Shown piece after piece: positions 24,910 to 33,394 of a stretch of DNA of 64,000 bases. The notes under the pieces are model-generated. The model was not told where the DNA came from and did not search any database. It worked only from the letters and a program-made list of their open reading frames with translations. Both the position numbers and the translations under genes were made by a program. Source of the DNA: Bacteroidota bacterium (GTDB taxonomy: Bacteria; Bacteroidota; Bacteroidia; JAHEXY01); assembly GCA_023251875.1 (NCBI GenBank), contig JAHEXY010000008.1:124001-188000 (forward strand), given 5' to 3'. How positions within the stretch are numbered: the stretch's first letter is position 1; each line of letters opens with the position of its first letter.

Positions 24910-25800
24910 ATGCAATCTTTGAACCAAATAAAAACAATATTCTTTTCTCAGCTTAATAATTTATATCCCGAAAGTGAAATCGGAAATTTTTTCTACATGA
25001 CGATTGAACATGTATTAGGATATACAAAGATTGATTGCATTACAAAAGAAAATGAAGTAATAAATGAGATTAAAATAAGAGACATTGAAAATATTATTCT
25101 TCGTTTGCAAAAGCATGAACCTATTCAATATATTTTAGGAGAAGCCCATTTTTTTGGATTGAAATTTAAAGTGAACCAACATGTACTTATTCCAAGACAA
25201 GAAACAGAGGAGTTGGTTCAGTTAATTCTTAATTCAACACTAATAAAAAATAGGAGGGGAGTAGTGCAAATTCTTGATATGGGTACTGGAAGTGCTTGTA
25301 TTCCTATTGCATTGAAGAAAAATGTACCTCAATCTACCGTTTTTGCCCTTGATGTTTCAAAAAAAGCACTAGATGTTGCTGCTCAAAATGCTAAACTAAA
25401 TAAAACGGAAATCAAATTCATTGAAGCAGATATTCTAAATGAAAACGATTGGAACTTACTTCCTGAGGTTGATGTTATAGTTAGCAATCCTCCCTATATT
25501 CCCGAAAAGGAAAAAAATGAAATGGATAAAAATGTAGTGGATTTTGAACCTCATTTGGCTTTATTTATTCCTAATGAAAATCCTTTGTTATTTTATGAGT
25601 CAATTGCAAAATTAGCAAGATTAAAATTGTTAGTAGGAGGGGAGCTTTATTTTGAAGTTCATGAAAATTATGCTCAAGATGTTGTTAAACTTCTAAACAA
25701 AAATTTATTTGAAAACATAAAGGTTATCAAAGATATAAATGGAAAGGATAGAATAATAACTGCTTTAATAGATCAAAATTTAACTATTGATTTAATCTAG
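24910..25800 (+). CDS. prmC: Peptide chain release factor N5-glutamine methyltransferase
   Basis: A 296-residue protein matching PrmC/HemK: helical N-terminal domain, QYILGEAHFFGLKFKVNQHVLIPRQETEELV, the SAM motif LDMGTGSACIPIAL, and the active-site SNPPYIP. It methylates the Gln of the GGQ motif in release factors. It ends 17 bases inside the convergent receiver-protein gene. Confidence 0.95.
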   Translation: MQSLNQIKTIFFSQLNNLYPESEIGNFFYMTIEHVLGYTKIDCITKENEVINEIKIRDIENIILRLQKHEPIQYILGEAHFFGLKFKVNQHVLIPRQETEELVQLILNSTLIKNRRGVVQILDMGTGSACIPIALKKNVPQSTVFALDVSKKALDVAAQNAKLNKTEIKFIEADILNENDWNLLPEVDVIVSNPPYIPEKEKNEMDKNVVDFEPHLALFIPNENPLLFYESIAKLARLKLLVGGELYFEVHENYAQDVVKLLNKNLFENIKVIKDINGKDRIITALIDQNLTIDLI

Positions 25801-26305
25801 GATAAAGAAAGTAAAGACCCATACTTATAGCCAATATAAATAATGCAACTAAAAACATTACTTTTTTCATGGCTTGTGCCTCTTGCAGATTTTTTTTCAT
25901 TATAATCTGTTTTCTGATATTAGAAATAACAATTTCTAACCTTTTGTCTGCAGTAGGTCCTTTTATAATATAATCATAAGCGCCATTTTTCATGGTATCA
26001 ACTGCAACCTGAACATCATCTTGCTTGGTAAGCATCACCGTATAAACTTCTTTTTCTTTACCAATATTGCGCTTATTTATTTCCTTTAACATAGCAACGC
26101 CATCCATAGCATCATGGTATACACTATTGAGTGCATAGTCAAGTATTATGATATCAGGATTTAAATGCAGGTTGGTGAGGCATATTTCACTAGTTGTATA
26201 CGTATGTACAATTGCTTCAAACTTTTTTTCAATGTGATGTTTAAGTACTTGTAAGTACATATCATCATCATCAACTAAAAATAGGATAAGTTTTTCTGCT
26301 GCCAT
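25784..26305 (-). CDS. Single-domain response regulator with C-terminal membrane helix
   Basis: A 173-residue protein. A receiver domain (1-130) has the acidic pocket (VDDDD, 11-15), the phosphoacceptor Asp56 in IIILDYALN, Thr/Lys signalling residues, and Lys115 in YIIKGPT. A short charged linker (about 130-147) leads to one transmembrane helix (149-167, VMFLVALFILAISMGLYFL) and a brief tail. No DNA-binding or enzymatic output is present. It is the third member of the kinase-Hpt set and starts 62 bases after the Hpt stop. A receiver anchored by a tail helix is unusual; it may act at the membrane or be a phosphate sink. Confidence 0.8.
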   Translation of the reverse strand: MAAEKLILFLVDDDDMYLQVLKHHIEKKFEAIVHTYTTSEICLTNLHLNPDIIILDYALNSVYHDAMDGVAMLKEINKRNIGKEKEVYTVMLTKQDDVQVAVDTMKNGAYDYIIKGPTADKRLEIVISNIRKQIIMKKNLQEAQAMKKVMFLVALFILAISMGLYFLYPRLNQ

Positions 26306-26366
26306 AAAAAAGATATTTAGGTAACGAATATATAAAATCTAATCTATTCAACACCAAAATTTAAGA

Positions 26367-26732
26367 TTATAATTTACTAAGTTCAACTTTTAGTTCACCA
26401 TAAATTAAACTACATAATCTTTCGGCTTCTGAAATGCCTTTTTCAATTGAAACTTTATGTTCTTTTTCTGCATTTTTTTCGAGATCAACAATTACTTGAG
26501 ATAATTCTTTAGAACCAACAAAGTCGATGCTCGATTTAAATTTATGTGCTGCAGATTTTACGGAAATCCAATCTTCTAGTTTATAAGAATCTTGTAGGCC
26601 TTTAATAGTTGCAGGTGTTTTATCAATAAACATATTTATTATTTTTTTCTTGAATTCCCTATCGCCCATTACAAGATTATTCAAGTAGGTAAAATCTGTA
26701 TATTGATAATTATTTGTTGAACTCATGTACAC
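26367..26732 (-). CDS. Histidine phosphotransfer (Hpt) protein
   Basis: A 121-residue all-helical protein with the Hpt signature around His63 (SAAHKFKSSIDFVG). The GTG- or ATG-type start is ambiguous between residues 1 and 3 (MYM). It overlaps the 3' end of the hybrid kinase gene by 23 bases, indicating co-translation. It should carry phosphoryl groups from the kinase receiver domain (Asp713) to the downstream receiver protein. Confidence 0.88.
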   Translation of the reverse strand: MYMSSTNNYQYTDFTYLNNLVMGDREFKKKIINMFIDKTPATIKGLQDSYKLEDWISVKSAAHKFKSSIDFVGSKELSQVIVDLEKNAEKEHKVSIEKGISEAERLCSLIYGELKVELSKL

Positions 26733-29094
26733 TATTGTTTTTTGATTTAATATATGAAATTATTTTATTATACATTTCTTCAGGATTAAAGGGTTTGGTT
26801 AAATAATCGTTCATTCCGGCTAATTCACATTTTTGCGCTTCTCCGGATGTAGCATGAGCTGTAAGTGCAATAATAGGCAATTTTTTAAGTGATAATTTCA
26901 TTTGCTTTCTTATATACTTAGTAGCGTCATATCCATTCATTACAGGCATTTCAATGTCCATTATAATGATGTCAATCTTGTTTTTATTTAATTTATCAAT
27001 AACTTCTCTTCCTGTTTCTGCTAAAAATAATTTAAACCGCGGCCATCTTTTAAAAATTTCTTGCACAACAAATTGATTTGCCTCGTTGTCTTCAGCAACA
27101 AGCACATTTATTATTTTATCAGTCTCTTTTTTCTCAAAATTTCTATCCGGTTGTTTTACCAACAGCTTCTTTATATTTTTTACTTTTTTAAAGTTGAGCA
27201 TGAAACTGAATTCGCTACCCTTGCCAACTTTACTATTCACCCTAATGGTTCCATTTTGCAATTCAATAAGCTGTTTTACTATGGATAAACCTAAGCCGGT
27301 ACCAATTCTTTTGTATTTATCGGTACTCATAGGGATTAATTGCGTAAAGGGCTCAAATATTTTTTCAATTTGAGATTGAGGTATGCCAATACCGGAATCA
27401 ATAATTGTAAATAAAATGGCAATATGAGTTGATGTTTCTGTTAATAGTTTTGCACGAAGTATAATTTTTCCTTTATCGGTAAATTTAACGGCATTATTAG
27501 CAAGATTAAGCAATACTTGGTTTAATCTTACCGGATCTCCTTCCATAAATTGAGGAATTGCAGTATCTACTTCTGATAGAATTTCAACCTTGTTTTTATC
27601 AATGAGCAAATCAAGTGAATCTTTTATTTGGCTAATGATAGTAGCACATTCAAAGGGTTTACTTAAAAAACTAATTTTACCGGCTTCTATTTTTGAAAGA
27701 TCGAGAATATCATTAATGATAACCAATAAATTTTCGGCAGATGATTTAATGATGTTTAAATACTTTTCTTGTTCTGATGTATGATTTGATTGTAACATAA
27801 GCCCTGTCATACCTTGTATGGCATTCATAGGCGTACGTATTTCATGACTGATATTGGCTAAAAATTGCTCTTTAAATTTTTCTGATTGTTCAGCCAGTTC
27901 TTTTTGTTCTTTAAATTCTTGTTGAATTTTTTTGAGAGAACTAATGTCGGATTCTATACAGATTAACTTATAGATATTGCCATTTTCATCAAACATAGGT
28001 GTAAGCCTTGTTTGACACCAATATTGCTTGCCAAACTTAGTGTAGTTAATGGCTTCAAAAGTAGCAGATTTTCGGGTACGGAGAACCGTTTTAAATATTT
28101 TAGAATAGAGTGGACTTGTTTCATCGCCTCTTCTAAGCACATCTCCATAAGTACCTTTTAATTCACTTAAACTAAAACCTGTAACTTGAGAAAAACCATC
28201 ATTTACCCATTCAATTTTTCCATAATTGTCAGTAATAATTACTGCATTATCTGTAACACTTGCTACCCACGATAATTTCTCAACTCTTTCTTTTGCCAAT
28301 TTTTGCACTGTAATATCTCTTCCGTAAATATTACAATATTGACTGTCGGCAACAGGAACAATTTTTAACGAAAAAACCTCTTTACCACAATTAATTTCAA
28401 ATTCTTTATCAAAATTTTCAATTGGGTTAGAAAGTAAAATATTTCTCCATTTTTTAGGGATTTTTTGGTTGATATCAATCTCCCAAAACTCAAGCAGTTT
28501 ATTACTAGCTCTATTGGCATAAATAACCTTTCCGGTTTCGTTTACTCTTAATACAGGGCTTGGATTATCGGTAGCAAATCGGGCAACTTCTTTTAATTCA
28601 ATTTCAATATTTTTGCGTTGAGTAATATCGATCCATTTCCATAAATGGCCATGAAATTTACCCTCTAATTCAACCGGAATAAATGTACATTGAAATACTC
28701 GGCCATCAATTAAAAATACTTCTTCATCTAATATTTTTACATCCTTTACAAACGATTTAAGCGTGTAATAAATGAATTGCTTTATTACATCATGTTTTAA
28801 CGATTCTGTTTTTAGCTTTTCATCAGCCAGTAATTCTTTAAGTTTTTCAACAAATTTTTGGCCAATGAAATTTTGATGTTTGGCAGGGATATTAAAAATC
28901 TCGTAGAATTTTGCATTTACATGCACAACTTCTCTTTCCCCATCTTCAAAAATTACTCCAAAATCAAGATTATCTATTAGGGTAGAAAGTCTAAGTGTAA
29001 GGCTAAGTACATTACCATTATTTTCTTTTAATGGTTCTTTCTCTTCCTTATTATTTTCTTTTAATAAAGTTCGTTTTTCTGTTTTTTCTGACAT
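26710..29094 (-). CDS. Hybrid sensor histidine kinase with PAS domains and receiver
   Basis: A 794-residue protein with no clear transmembrane segment. PAS-like domains occupy about 30-150, 170-265 and 275-395 (NAVIITDNYGKIEWVNDGFSQ). A coiled linker leads to HisKA with phospho-His417 in ISHEIRTP, then HATPase (NLANNAVKF, GIGIPQ, GTGLGLSI), and a C-terminal receiver with Asp713 in IIMDIEMPVMNG. It is a soluble sensor, so the input is likely internal redox, oxygen or a small molecule. It forms an operon-like set with the overlapping Hpt gene and the anchored receiver. Its promoter region contains one copy of a 34-bp direct repeat. Confidence 0.93.
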   Translation of the reverse strand: MSEKTEKRTLLKENNKEEKEPLKENNGNVLSLTLRLSTLIDNLDFGVIFEDGEREVVHVNAKFYEIFNIPAKHQNFIGQKFVEKLKELLADEKLKTESLKHDVIKQFIYYTLKSFVKDVKILDEEVFLIDGRVFQCTFIPVELEGKFHGHLWKWIDITQRKNIEIELKEVARFATDNPSPVLRVNETGKVIYANRASNKLLEFWEIDINQKIPKKWRNILLSNPIENFDKEFEINCGKEVFSLKIVPVADSQYCNIYGRDITVQKLAKERVEKLSWVASVTDNAVIITDNYGKIEWVNDGFSQVTGFSLSELKGTYGDVLRRGDETSPLYSKIFKTVLRTRKSATFEAINYTKFGKQYWCQTRLTPMFDENGNIYKLICIESDISSLKKIQQEFKEQKELAEQSEKFKEQFLANISHEIRTPMNAIQGMTGLMLQSNHTSEQEKYLNIIKSSAENLLVIINDILDLSKIEAGKISFLSKPFECATIISQIKDSLDLLIDKNKVEILSEVDTAIPQFMEGDPVRLNQVLLNLANNAVKFTDKGKIILRAKLLTETSTHIAILFTIIDSGIGIPQSQIEKIFEPFTQLIPMSTDKYKRIGTGLGLSIVKQLIELQNGTIRVNSKVGKGSEFSFMLNFKKVKNIKKLLVKQPDRNFEKKETDKIINVLVAEDNEANQFVVQEIFKRWPRFKLFLAETGREVIDKLNKNKIDIIIMDIEMPVMNGYDATKYIRKQMKLSLKKLPIIALTAHATSGEAQKCELAGMNDYLTKPFNPEEMYNKIISYIKSKNNSVHEFNK

Positions 29095-29111
29095 AGGCTA
29101 AAATACATAGC

Positions 29112-29145
29112 GTAGCAAAGTAAAAAACGCTTCTTTAATATCAAA
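29112..29145. repeat. 34-bp direct repeat, copy 1
   Basis: Starts GTAGCAAAGTAAAAAACGCT and ends CTTTAATATCAAA. It matches 29904-29937 at 33 of 34 positions in the same orientation. It lies between the hybrid kinase start and the nucleotidyltransferase stop. On the minus strand it includes TTACTTTG, one base off the TAnnTTTG -7 consensus. Confidence 0.85.
29116..29123 (-). promoter_or_regulatory. -7-like element for the hybrid kinase
   Basis: Minus-strand TTACTTTG, one mismatch from TAnnTTTG, ends 22 bases before the kinase ATG. It is part of the repeat copy at 29112-29145. Confidence 0.4.
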
Positions 29146-29163
29146 TTAAAATAAAATATACTT

Positions 29164-29640
29164 TTATTTCTCTTTTTCTCTTTTTATTTTTTGAAGCATT
29201 TCAATATCAATTTTATCTTTAAGACGGTCGGTTGATATTTTTGATATAACAAGATCATTTAAATGAATAAAGAGAATCTCAAGTCCATCAATTTGTGTAG
29301 TTATTTTCTTTTTCCAAGCATCATCAAATGTTACTCCCGAGACATAGGTCATAAAATCAATTTTAAAGGGCTCTTCCCCATCAACAAAAACTAGTGGTTC
29401 TGTAAAATTTAATTGTTGAAGTTGTTCTAACTTATCACTTTCAACTCCTAAATTTTGAAGACTCAGAATAATATTTTTCTTATTAGTTCCATTATCAGGC
29501 CTTATCCAAATATCAATATCACCAGTAGTTCTTCTATAACCATGAAAGTTAACGGCATACCCTCCCACAACTAAATATTCAACTTTATTATTATTAAGTT
29601 GCTCAAGCAAATTGCGGGTATAATCGTCAAAAATATTCAT
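29164..29640 (-). CDS. Nucleotidyltransferase-fold protein (MNT/AbiEii-like)
   Basis: A 158-residue protein with the minimal nucleotidyltransferase motif VGGYAVNFHGYRRTTGDIDIWI: G-G then D-x-D (Asp37, Asp39 approx.) and a third acidic residue in FKIDFMTY. It has no regulatory domain. Similar proteins pair with HEPN or small antitoxin-like proteins and AMPylate targets. Its ATG overlaps the stop of the upstream small gene (29637-29640). The pair is flanked by 34-bp direct repeats. Confidence 0.78.
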   Translation of the reverse strand: MNIFDDYTRNLLEQLNNNKVEYLVVGGYAVNFHGYRRTTGDIDIWIRPDNGTNKKNIILSLQNLGVESDKLEQLQQLNFTEPLVFVDGEEPFKIDFMTYVSGVTFDDAWKKKITTQIDGLEILFIHLNDLVISKISTDRLKDKIDIEMLQKIKREKEK

Positions 29641-29900
29641 TTGTACCTAGGAGTAAGTATTTTAATTGTATGCTTAGAAGGTAAATTATTGGGATCATAT
29701 CCGTGCATTCCATAGGCAACATTGATAAATTTCCTAAGCTGTTGCAATATTTCTAATGAACTTAGGCTGGCCATTTGTTTTATCTCAAATTCTTCTTGTT
29801 CTTTAAATGATTTGAAAATTTTAACTTGCGAAGTTCCGTATTTAATTAAGGGTTCATTTATTTTATTTGGTTCTTTATGATCGTTATTGTTTGATTCCAT
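29637..29900 (-). CDS. Small partner protein of the nucleotidyltransferase
   Basis: An 87-residue charged protein (starts MESNNNDHKEPN). The ATG at 29900 is preferred; the frame is open 36 bases further but that N-terminus is hydrophobic and lies in the repeat. A central KIFKSFKEQEEFEIKQMASLS segment recalls small proteins that precede such nucleotidyltransferases in Bacteroidota. A toxin-antitoxin role is inferred from coupling (ATGA overlap) and size. Which one is the toxin is unknown. Confidence 0.65.
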   Translation of the reverse strand: MESNNNDHKEPNKINEPLIKYGTSQVKIFKSFKEQEEFEIKQMASLSSLEILQQLRKFINVAYGMHGYDPNNLPSKHTIKILTPRYK

Positions 29901-29903
29901 ATA

Positions 29904-29937
29904 GTAGCAAAGTAAAAAACGCTTCCTTAATATCAAA
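29904..29937. repeat. 34-bp direct repeat, copy 2
   Basis: Same sequence as 29112-29145 with one difference, 792 bases apart. It sits just after the priA stop codon and 4 bases before the small-gene ATG on the minus strand. The -7-like TTACTTTG (29908-29915) is duplicated here too. Confidence 0.85.
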
Positions 29938-29942
29938 ATACT

Positions 29943-32468
29943 TTATTGCGGATCAACATCAATCATTATTCTAACAGATTTAAATTCATCTTTGAGTTTA
30001 AATTGAGAGATGATGTTTTTAATTTCTTCTTTTATTTTTTGATGTGGCAAATTTAATTCAATCTTTGCAATAATATTTTTGATGTATAAATTTTTTATTC
30101 TACTAATCATAGGATATTCAGGACCTATAATTCTTTTGCCTAATAAAATTTTTAAATCGGCAGCTAATTGCTGAGCAGCCATATCAGTTACTTCTTTGTC
30201 TTTATGCTTTACAGAAAACTCAATTAAGCGGTAAAATGGAGGATAATTAAAATTTCTACGTTGTATAATTTCTGATTGGTACAATGCATCATAATCATTG
30301 TTTACCACGTATTGAATAACATTGTGATAAGGATTGCTGGTTTGTATAATTACTTTTCCTCTTTTGTTTTTTCTGCCGGCACGCCCACTTACTTGTGCCA
30401 TGAGCTGAAAACTATGTTCAAATGCTCTAAAGTCAGGATAATAGAGCATACTATCTGCATTTAATATTCCAACTAAACTTACATTATCAAAGTCTAATCC
30501 TTTTGATACCATTTGGGTTCCCACTAAAATATCTATTTTTTTATCTTCAAAGTCAGAGATAATTTGGTGGTAGGCATGTTTTGAACGTGTGGTATCTAAA
30601 TCCATTCGCAGCACTTTTGCTTTTGGAAAAATAATTTCAGTTTCTTCTACAATTTTTTCTGTTCCCAAGCCTTTTAAAATTAAAGTAGCATTTCCACAGG
30701 CCCCACAACGTATTGGTACTTTAGTGGTATAGCCACAATAATGACATTTTATTTGGTTGTTGTATTTATGATAGGTAAGCGATACATCACACTGTATGCA
30801 ACGAGGAATCCAATTACAGGTAGTACACTCAATAATAGGCACAAAGCCTCTACGGTTTTGAAAAAGAATAATTTGTTCCCCTTCTTTTAATGCATTTGCA
30901 ATTGCTTCTGCAAGTAGCGGGGTGAAAATAGATTTCATCCGCTTTTTCTTGGTTTCTTCTTTTATATCAGCAACTAAAATTTCAGGTAAAAGTATGTTTC
31001 CATGGCGTTTGGTAATTTGTACAAAACCATATTTACCGGCTTGGGCATTATAAAAACTCTCAATACTAGGCGTAGCCGAACCTAATAATGTTTTAGCTCC
31101 ATGTATGCGTGCAAGATAAATTGCAGCATTTCTAGCATTATAGCGTGGAGATGGATCAAATTGTTTGTAGCTGTTTTCATGCTCTTCGTCAACAATTACC
31201 AAACCTAAATTATTAAAGGGGAGAAACAATGCAGAACGAGCTCCAAGAACAATTTTAAACGTTATACCCTCGTCTTTCTTATCTTCCGATGTAAGCTGGG
31301 GATTTAATACTGCATTCCAAACTTCAACTCTTTCATTATGATTTAAACGCGAATGATAAACGCCTACTTTATTTCCAAACACCTTTTTTAATCGCGTTAT
31401 AATTTGTGTTGTTAAAGCAATTTCCGGTAAGAGATAAAGTACTTGCTTTCCCTGCTCAATAGCTTCTTGAATTAGGCGAATGTAAATTTCTGTTTTTCCG
31501 CTAGAAGTGATACCATGAAGAAGAATGACCCTTTTTTCTTCTTCTCTCTGAAGGGGAGAGGGATTAAACAGTTCTGTTAGTTGATTAAATGCTTGCTCTT
31601 GGTATTCATTTAAAGTAGGCAATTCGTTTAATAAATTTTCTGTATTTAAAAATCTCCCCACTTCTCTTTCTTCTTTTTCAAGAATATTTTTTTCAAATAA
31701 TGCGTTTAATGCAGCATCTGTTGCTTTTGAAAATTTCAATAAGTTTTCTTTGGATACTTCTGTTGGAGCGTTTGAATTGTATTTAGAAAGATGAAGGTAG
31801 GCCATAAGCAAATCAAGCTGTTTAGCAGCTTTTTTTTCTAGTTTATCAAATATTTGTTTTAATTGATCTTCATCAGCATATTGAGGGTTTAATTTTATAA
31901 AGGTTTTTATTTTAGGCTTAAATTTTTTTTTAACCTCTTCTTCCAAAAAAATAATTCCTTTTTCTAACAGCGATTTTATAATGGGATAAACTATTTTTTG
32001 ATCTAAAATAGCAGCAATATCTTCAAGTGTTAAAATATTGTTTACTTCTAATGCTTCAACAATTAAAAACTCTTGATCGTTTAACTTTTCTTTTTCTAGT
32101 GAATATTGGTTGTTAAGGAGAATTTTTGTTTCACTTTCTAATTTTAAGGCTGATGGTAAAGCGGCATTCATTACTTCGCCAAGGCCACACATATAATAGG
32201 CTGCCATCCATTCCCAATGCTCGAATTGTTTTTCATTTATGATGGGAACCTGATCTAAAAGAGAAAGTATGTATTTTGCTTCGTATTGTTTAGGCGGATT
32301 TGAATGTAATGTTCTAATAAGTGCGGTAAGTACTTTTTGCTTTCCAAATTGCACCATTACTCTTTGTCCGGGCATTACAACTTCATTTAATTCTCTTGGT
32401 ATACGATACGTAAATAGCTGATGAAGCGGGAGCGGAAGTATTACATCAGCAAAGAGGGTTTCAATCAT
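29943..32468 (-). CDS. priA: Primosomal replication protein N' (PriA helicase)
   Basis: An 841-residue protein, slightly longer than E. coli PriA (732). It shows a 3' DNA-binding domain (DVILPLPLHQLFTYRIP), a helical linker, Walker A GITSSGKT, DEEH box (VDEEH), LGSATPSIES, the zinc-binding Cys pairs (CTTCNWIPRCIQC and CHYCGYTTKVPIRCGACG), and GRAGRKNKRG. It restarts stalled replication forks. Residues 301-309 (PSPLQREEE) come from an in-frame palindromic repeat a few residues before Walker A. It is first in a same-strand series that runs on to the nucleotidyltransferase pair and the kinase. Confidence 0.96.
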   Translation of the reverse strand: MIETLFADVILPLPLHQLFTYRIPRELNEVVMPGQRVMVQFGKQKVLTALIRTLHSNPPKQYEAKYILSLLDQVPIINEKQFEHWEWMAAYYMCGLGEVMNAALPSALKLESETKILLNNQYSLEKEKLNDQEFLIVEALEVNNILTLEDIAAILDQKIVYPIIKSLLEKGIIFLEEEVKKKFKPKIKTFIKLNPQYADEDQLKQIFDKLEKKAAKQLDLLMAYLHLSKYNSNAPTEVSKENLLKFSKATDAALNALFEKNILEKEEREVGRFLNTENLLNELPTLNEYQEQAFNQLTELFNPSPLQREEEKRVILLHGITSSGKTEIYIRLIQEAIEQGKQVLYLLPEIALTTQIITRLKKVFGNKVGVYHSRLNHNERVEVWNAVLNPQLTSEDKKDEGITFKIVLGARSALFLPFNNLGLVIVDEEHENSYKQFDPSPRYNARNAAIYLARIHGAKTLLGSATPSIESFYNAQAGKYGFVQITKRHGNILLPEILVADIKEETKKKRMKSIFTPLLAEAIANALKEGEQIILFQNRRGFVPIIECTTCNWIPRCIQCDVSLTYHKYNNQIKCHYCGYTTKVPIRCGACGNATLILKGLGTEKIVEETEIIFPKAKVLRMDLDTTRSKHAYHQIISDFEDKKIDILVGTQMVSKGLDFDNVSLVGILNADSMLYYPDFRAFEHSFQLMAQVSGRAGRKNKRGKVIIQTSNPYHNVIQYVVNNDYDALYQSEIIQRRNFNYPPFYRLIEFSVKHKDKEVTDMAAQQLAADLKILLGKRIIGPEYPMISRIKNLYIKNIIAKIELNLPHQKIKEEIKNIISQFKLKDEFKSVRIMIDVDPQ
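31541..31566. repeat. C/G-rich palindromic repeat inside priA (copy D)
   Basis: CTTCTCTCTGAAGGGGAGAG followed by GGATTA matches the family on the minus strand. In frame it encodes part of NPSPLQREEE, just upstream of RVILLHGITSSGKT. The frame is kept and the helicase motifs are intact. Confidence 0.7.
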
Positions 32469-32559
32469 AATTTATTTGAAAATGAATTAATTTGGAATTT
32501 GAAAAATGTAAAATACTCTCACTTTATCAAATTGGCCTTCTATTCATAGTATAAAGATT

Positions 32560-32596
32560 AAAAAAAAAGGACTACTCTTTATCAGAATAGTCCTTA
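32560..32596 (-). terminator. Factor-independent terminator after rplT
   Basis: Minus-strand AAGGACTATTC pairs perfectly with GAGTAGTCCTT at 11 positions (plus-strand arms 32567-32577 and 32585-32595) with one G-T pair, then a T8 tract. It follows rplT and should end the thrS-infC-rpmI-rplT transcript. Confidence 0.85.
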
Positions 32597-32633
32597 GTTT
32601 TTAAATTTCTTTTAATTAAAAAGAAATTATAAT

Positions 32634-32978
32634 TTATTTTACACTATCAACAACAGCTTTAAAAGCTTGTGGATTGTTAAGAGCAAGATCCGCTAAAGCT
32701 TTACGATTTAATTCGATTCCTTTAACAGCTAATTTTCCAATAAATTGAGAATATGACATTCCGTATTCTCTTACTCCTGCATTGATACGTTGAATCCAAA
32801 TACCACGATAGATACGTTTTTTAACTTTTCTATCTCTATAAGCATGGGTTTGTCCTTTTTCCCATTTGTTTTTGGCATCTGTCCAAACGTTTTTACCGCG
32901 GCCATAATAACCTTTGGTTTTTTTGAGAAGTTTTTTTCTTTTTGTTCTTGCAGCAACTACATTGACTGAACGTGGCAT
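32634..32978 (-). CDS. rplT: 50S ribosomal protein L20
   Basis: A 114-residue basic protein with the L20 pattern: [29 protein letters not shown], then ANV-like [21 protein letters not shown] and the C-terminal [17 protein letters not shown]20 is an early assembly protein on 23S rRNA and often represses its own operon. It is the last gene of the thrS operon and is followed by a strong terminator. A palindromic repeat separates it from rpmI. Confidence 0.98.
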   Translation of the reverse strand: MPRSVNVVAARTKRKKLLKKTKGYYGRGKNVWTDAKNKWEKGQTHAYRDRKVKKRIYRGIWIQRINAGVREYGMSYSQFIGKLAVKGIELNRKALADLALNNPQAFKAVVDSVK

Positions 32979-33068
32979 AATGTTTACAATTTTTGGTGGG
33001 CAGCGGCCTACTAATTAAAGCGACACTTATGGCTGAACACCTGGTTAATAATTGATTACCTAATATAG

Positions 33069-33117
33069 CCCTCACCCCATCCCTCTCCCTAAGGGAGAGG
33101 GGGCAGGAAAAGGAAGT
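33069..33117. repeat. C/G-rich palindromic repeat (copy E) in the rpmI-rplT spacer
   Basis: The most complete copy: CCCTCACCCCAT, then CCCTCTCCCT (33081-33090) pairing perfectly with AGGGAGAGGG (33092-33101), then GGCAGG. It lies inside a ribosomal-protein operon, so the RNA hairpin may affect mRNA stability or L20 translation. Confidence 0.85.
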
Positions 33118-33119
33118 TT

Positions 33120-33317
33120 TTAGCCCAATACCAACATCTCTTTTACAGATCTTTCGTTGGCTGTATGCAAAATTGCATCCTTGGTTAAGCTTCTTTTACG
33201 CTTTGTTGATTTTTTTGTTAAAATATGGCGTTTATAAGCGTGTTTTCTTGATATTTTTCCTGTGCCGGTTACTTTAAACCTTTTTTTTGCACTGGAATTG
33301 GTTTTCATTTTTGGCAT
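33120..33317 (-). CDS. rpmI: 50S ribosomal protein L35
   Basis: A 65-residue, very basic protein with [20 protein letters not shown] near the start and [14 protein letters not shown] in the middle, the standard L35 pattern and length. It lies between infC and rplT, the common bacterial order. Confidence 0.97.
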   Translation of the reverse strand: MPKMKTNSSAKKRFKVTGTGKISRKHAYKRHILTKKSTKRKRSLTKDAILHTANERSVKEMLVLG

Positions 33318-33360
33318 TGTAATCTAGTTATTAGTTGTTCGTAATAAAATTTTTCCACTT

Positions 33361-33392
33361 TTTTTCTCCCCTTTGGGGAGATTAAGAGGGGC
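33361..33392. repeat. C/G-rich palindromic repeat (copy F) in the infC-rpmI spacer
   Basis: CTCCCC-TTT-GGGGAG (33366-33380, six perfect pairs) followed by ATTAAGAGGGGCC. It is a short family member. A TTAGTTGTTCGT unit of another repeat family lies just beside it. Confidence 0.7.
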
Positions 33393-33394
33393 CT

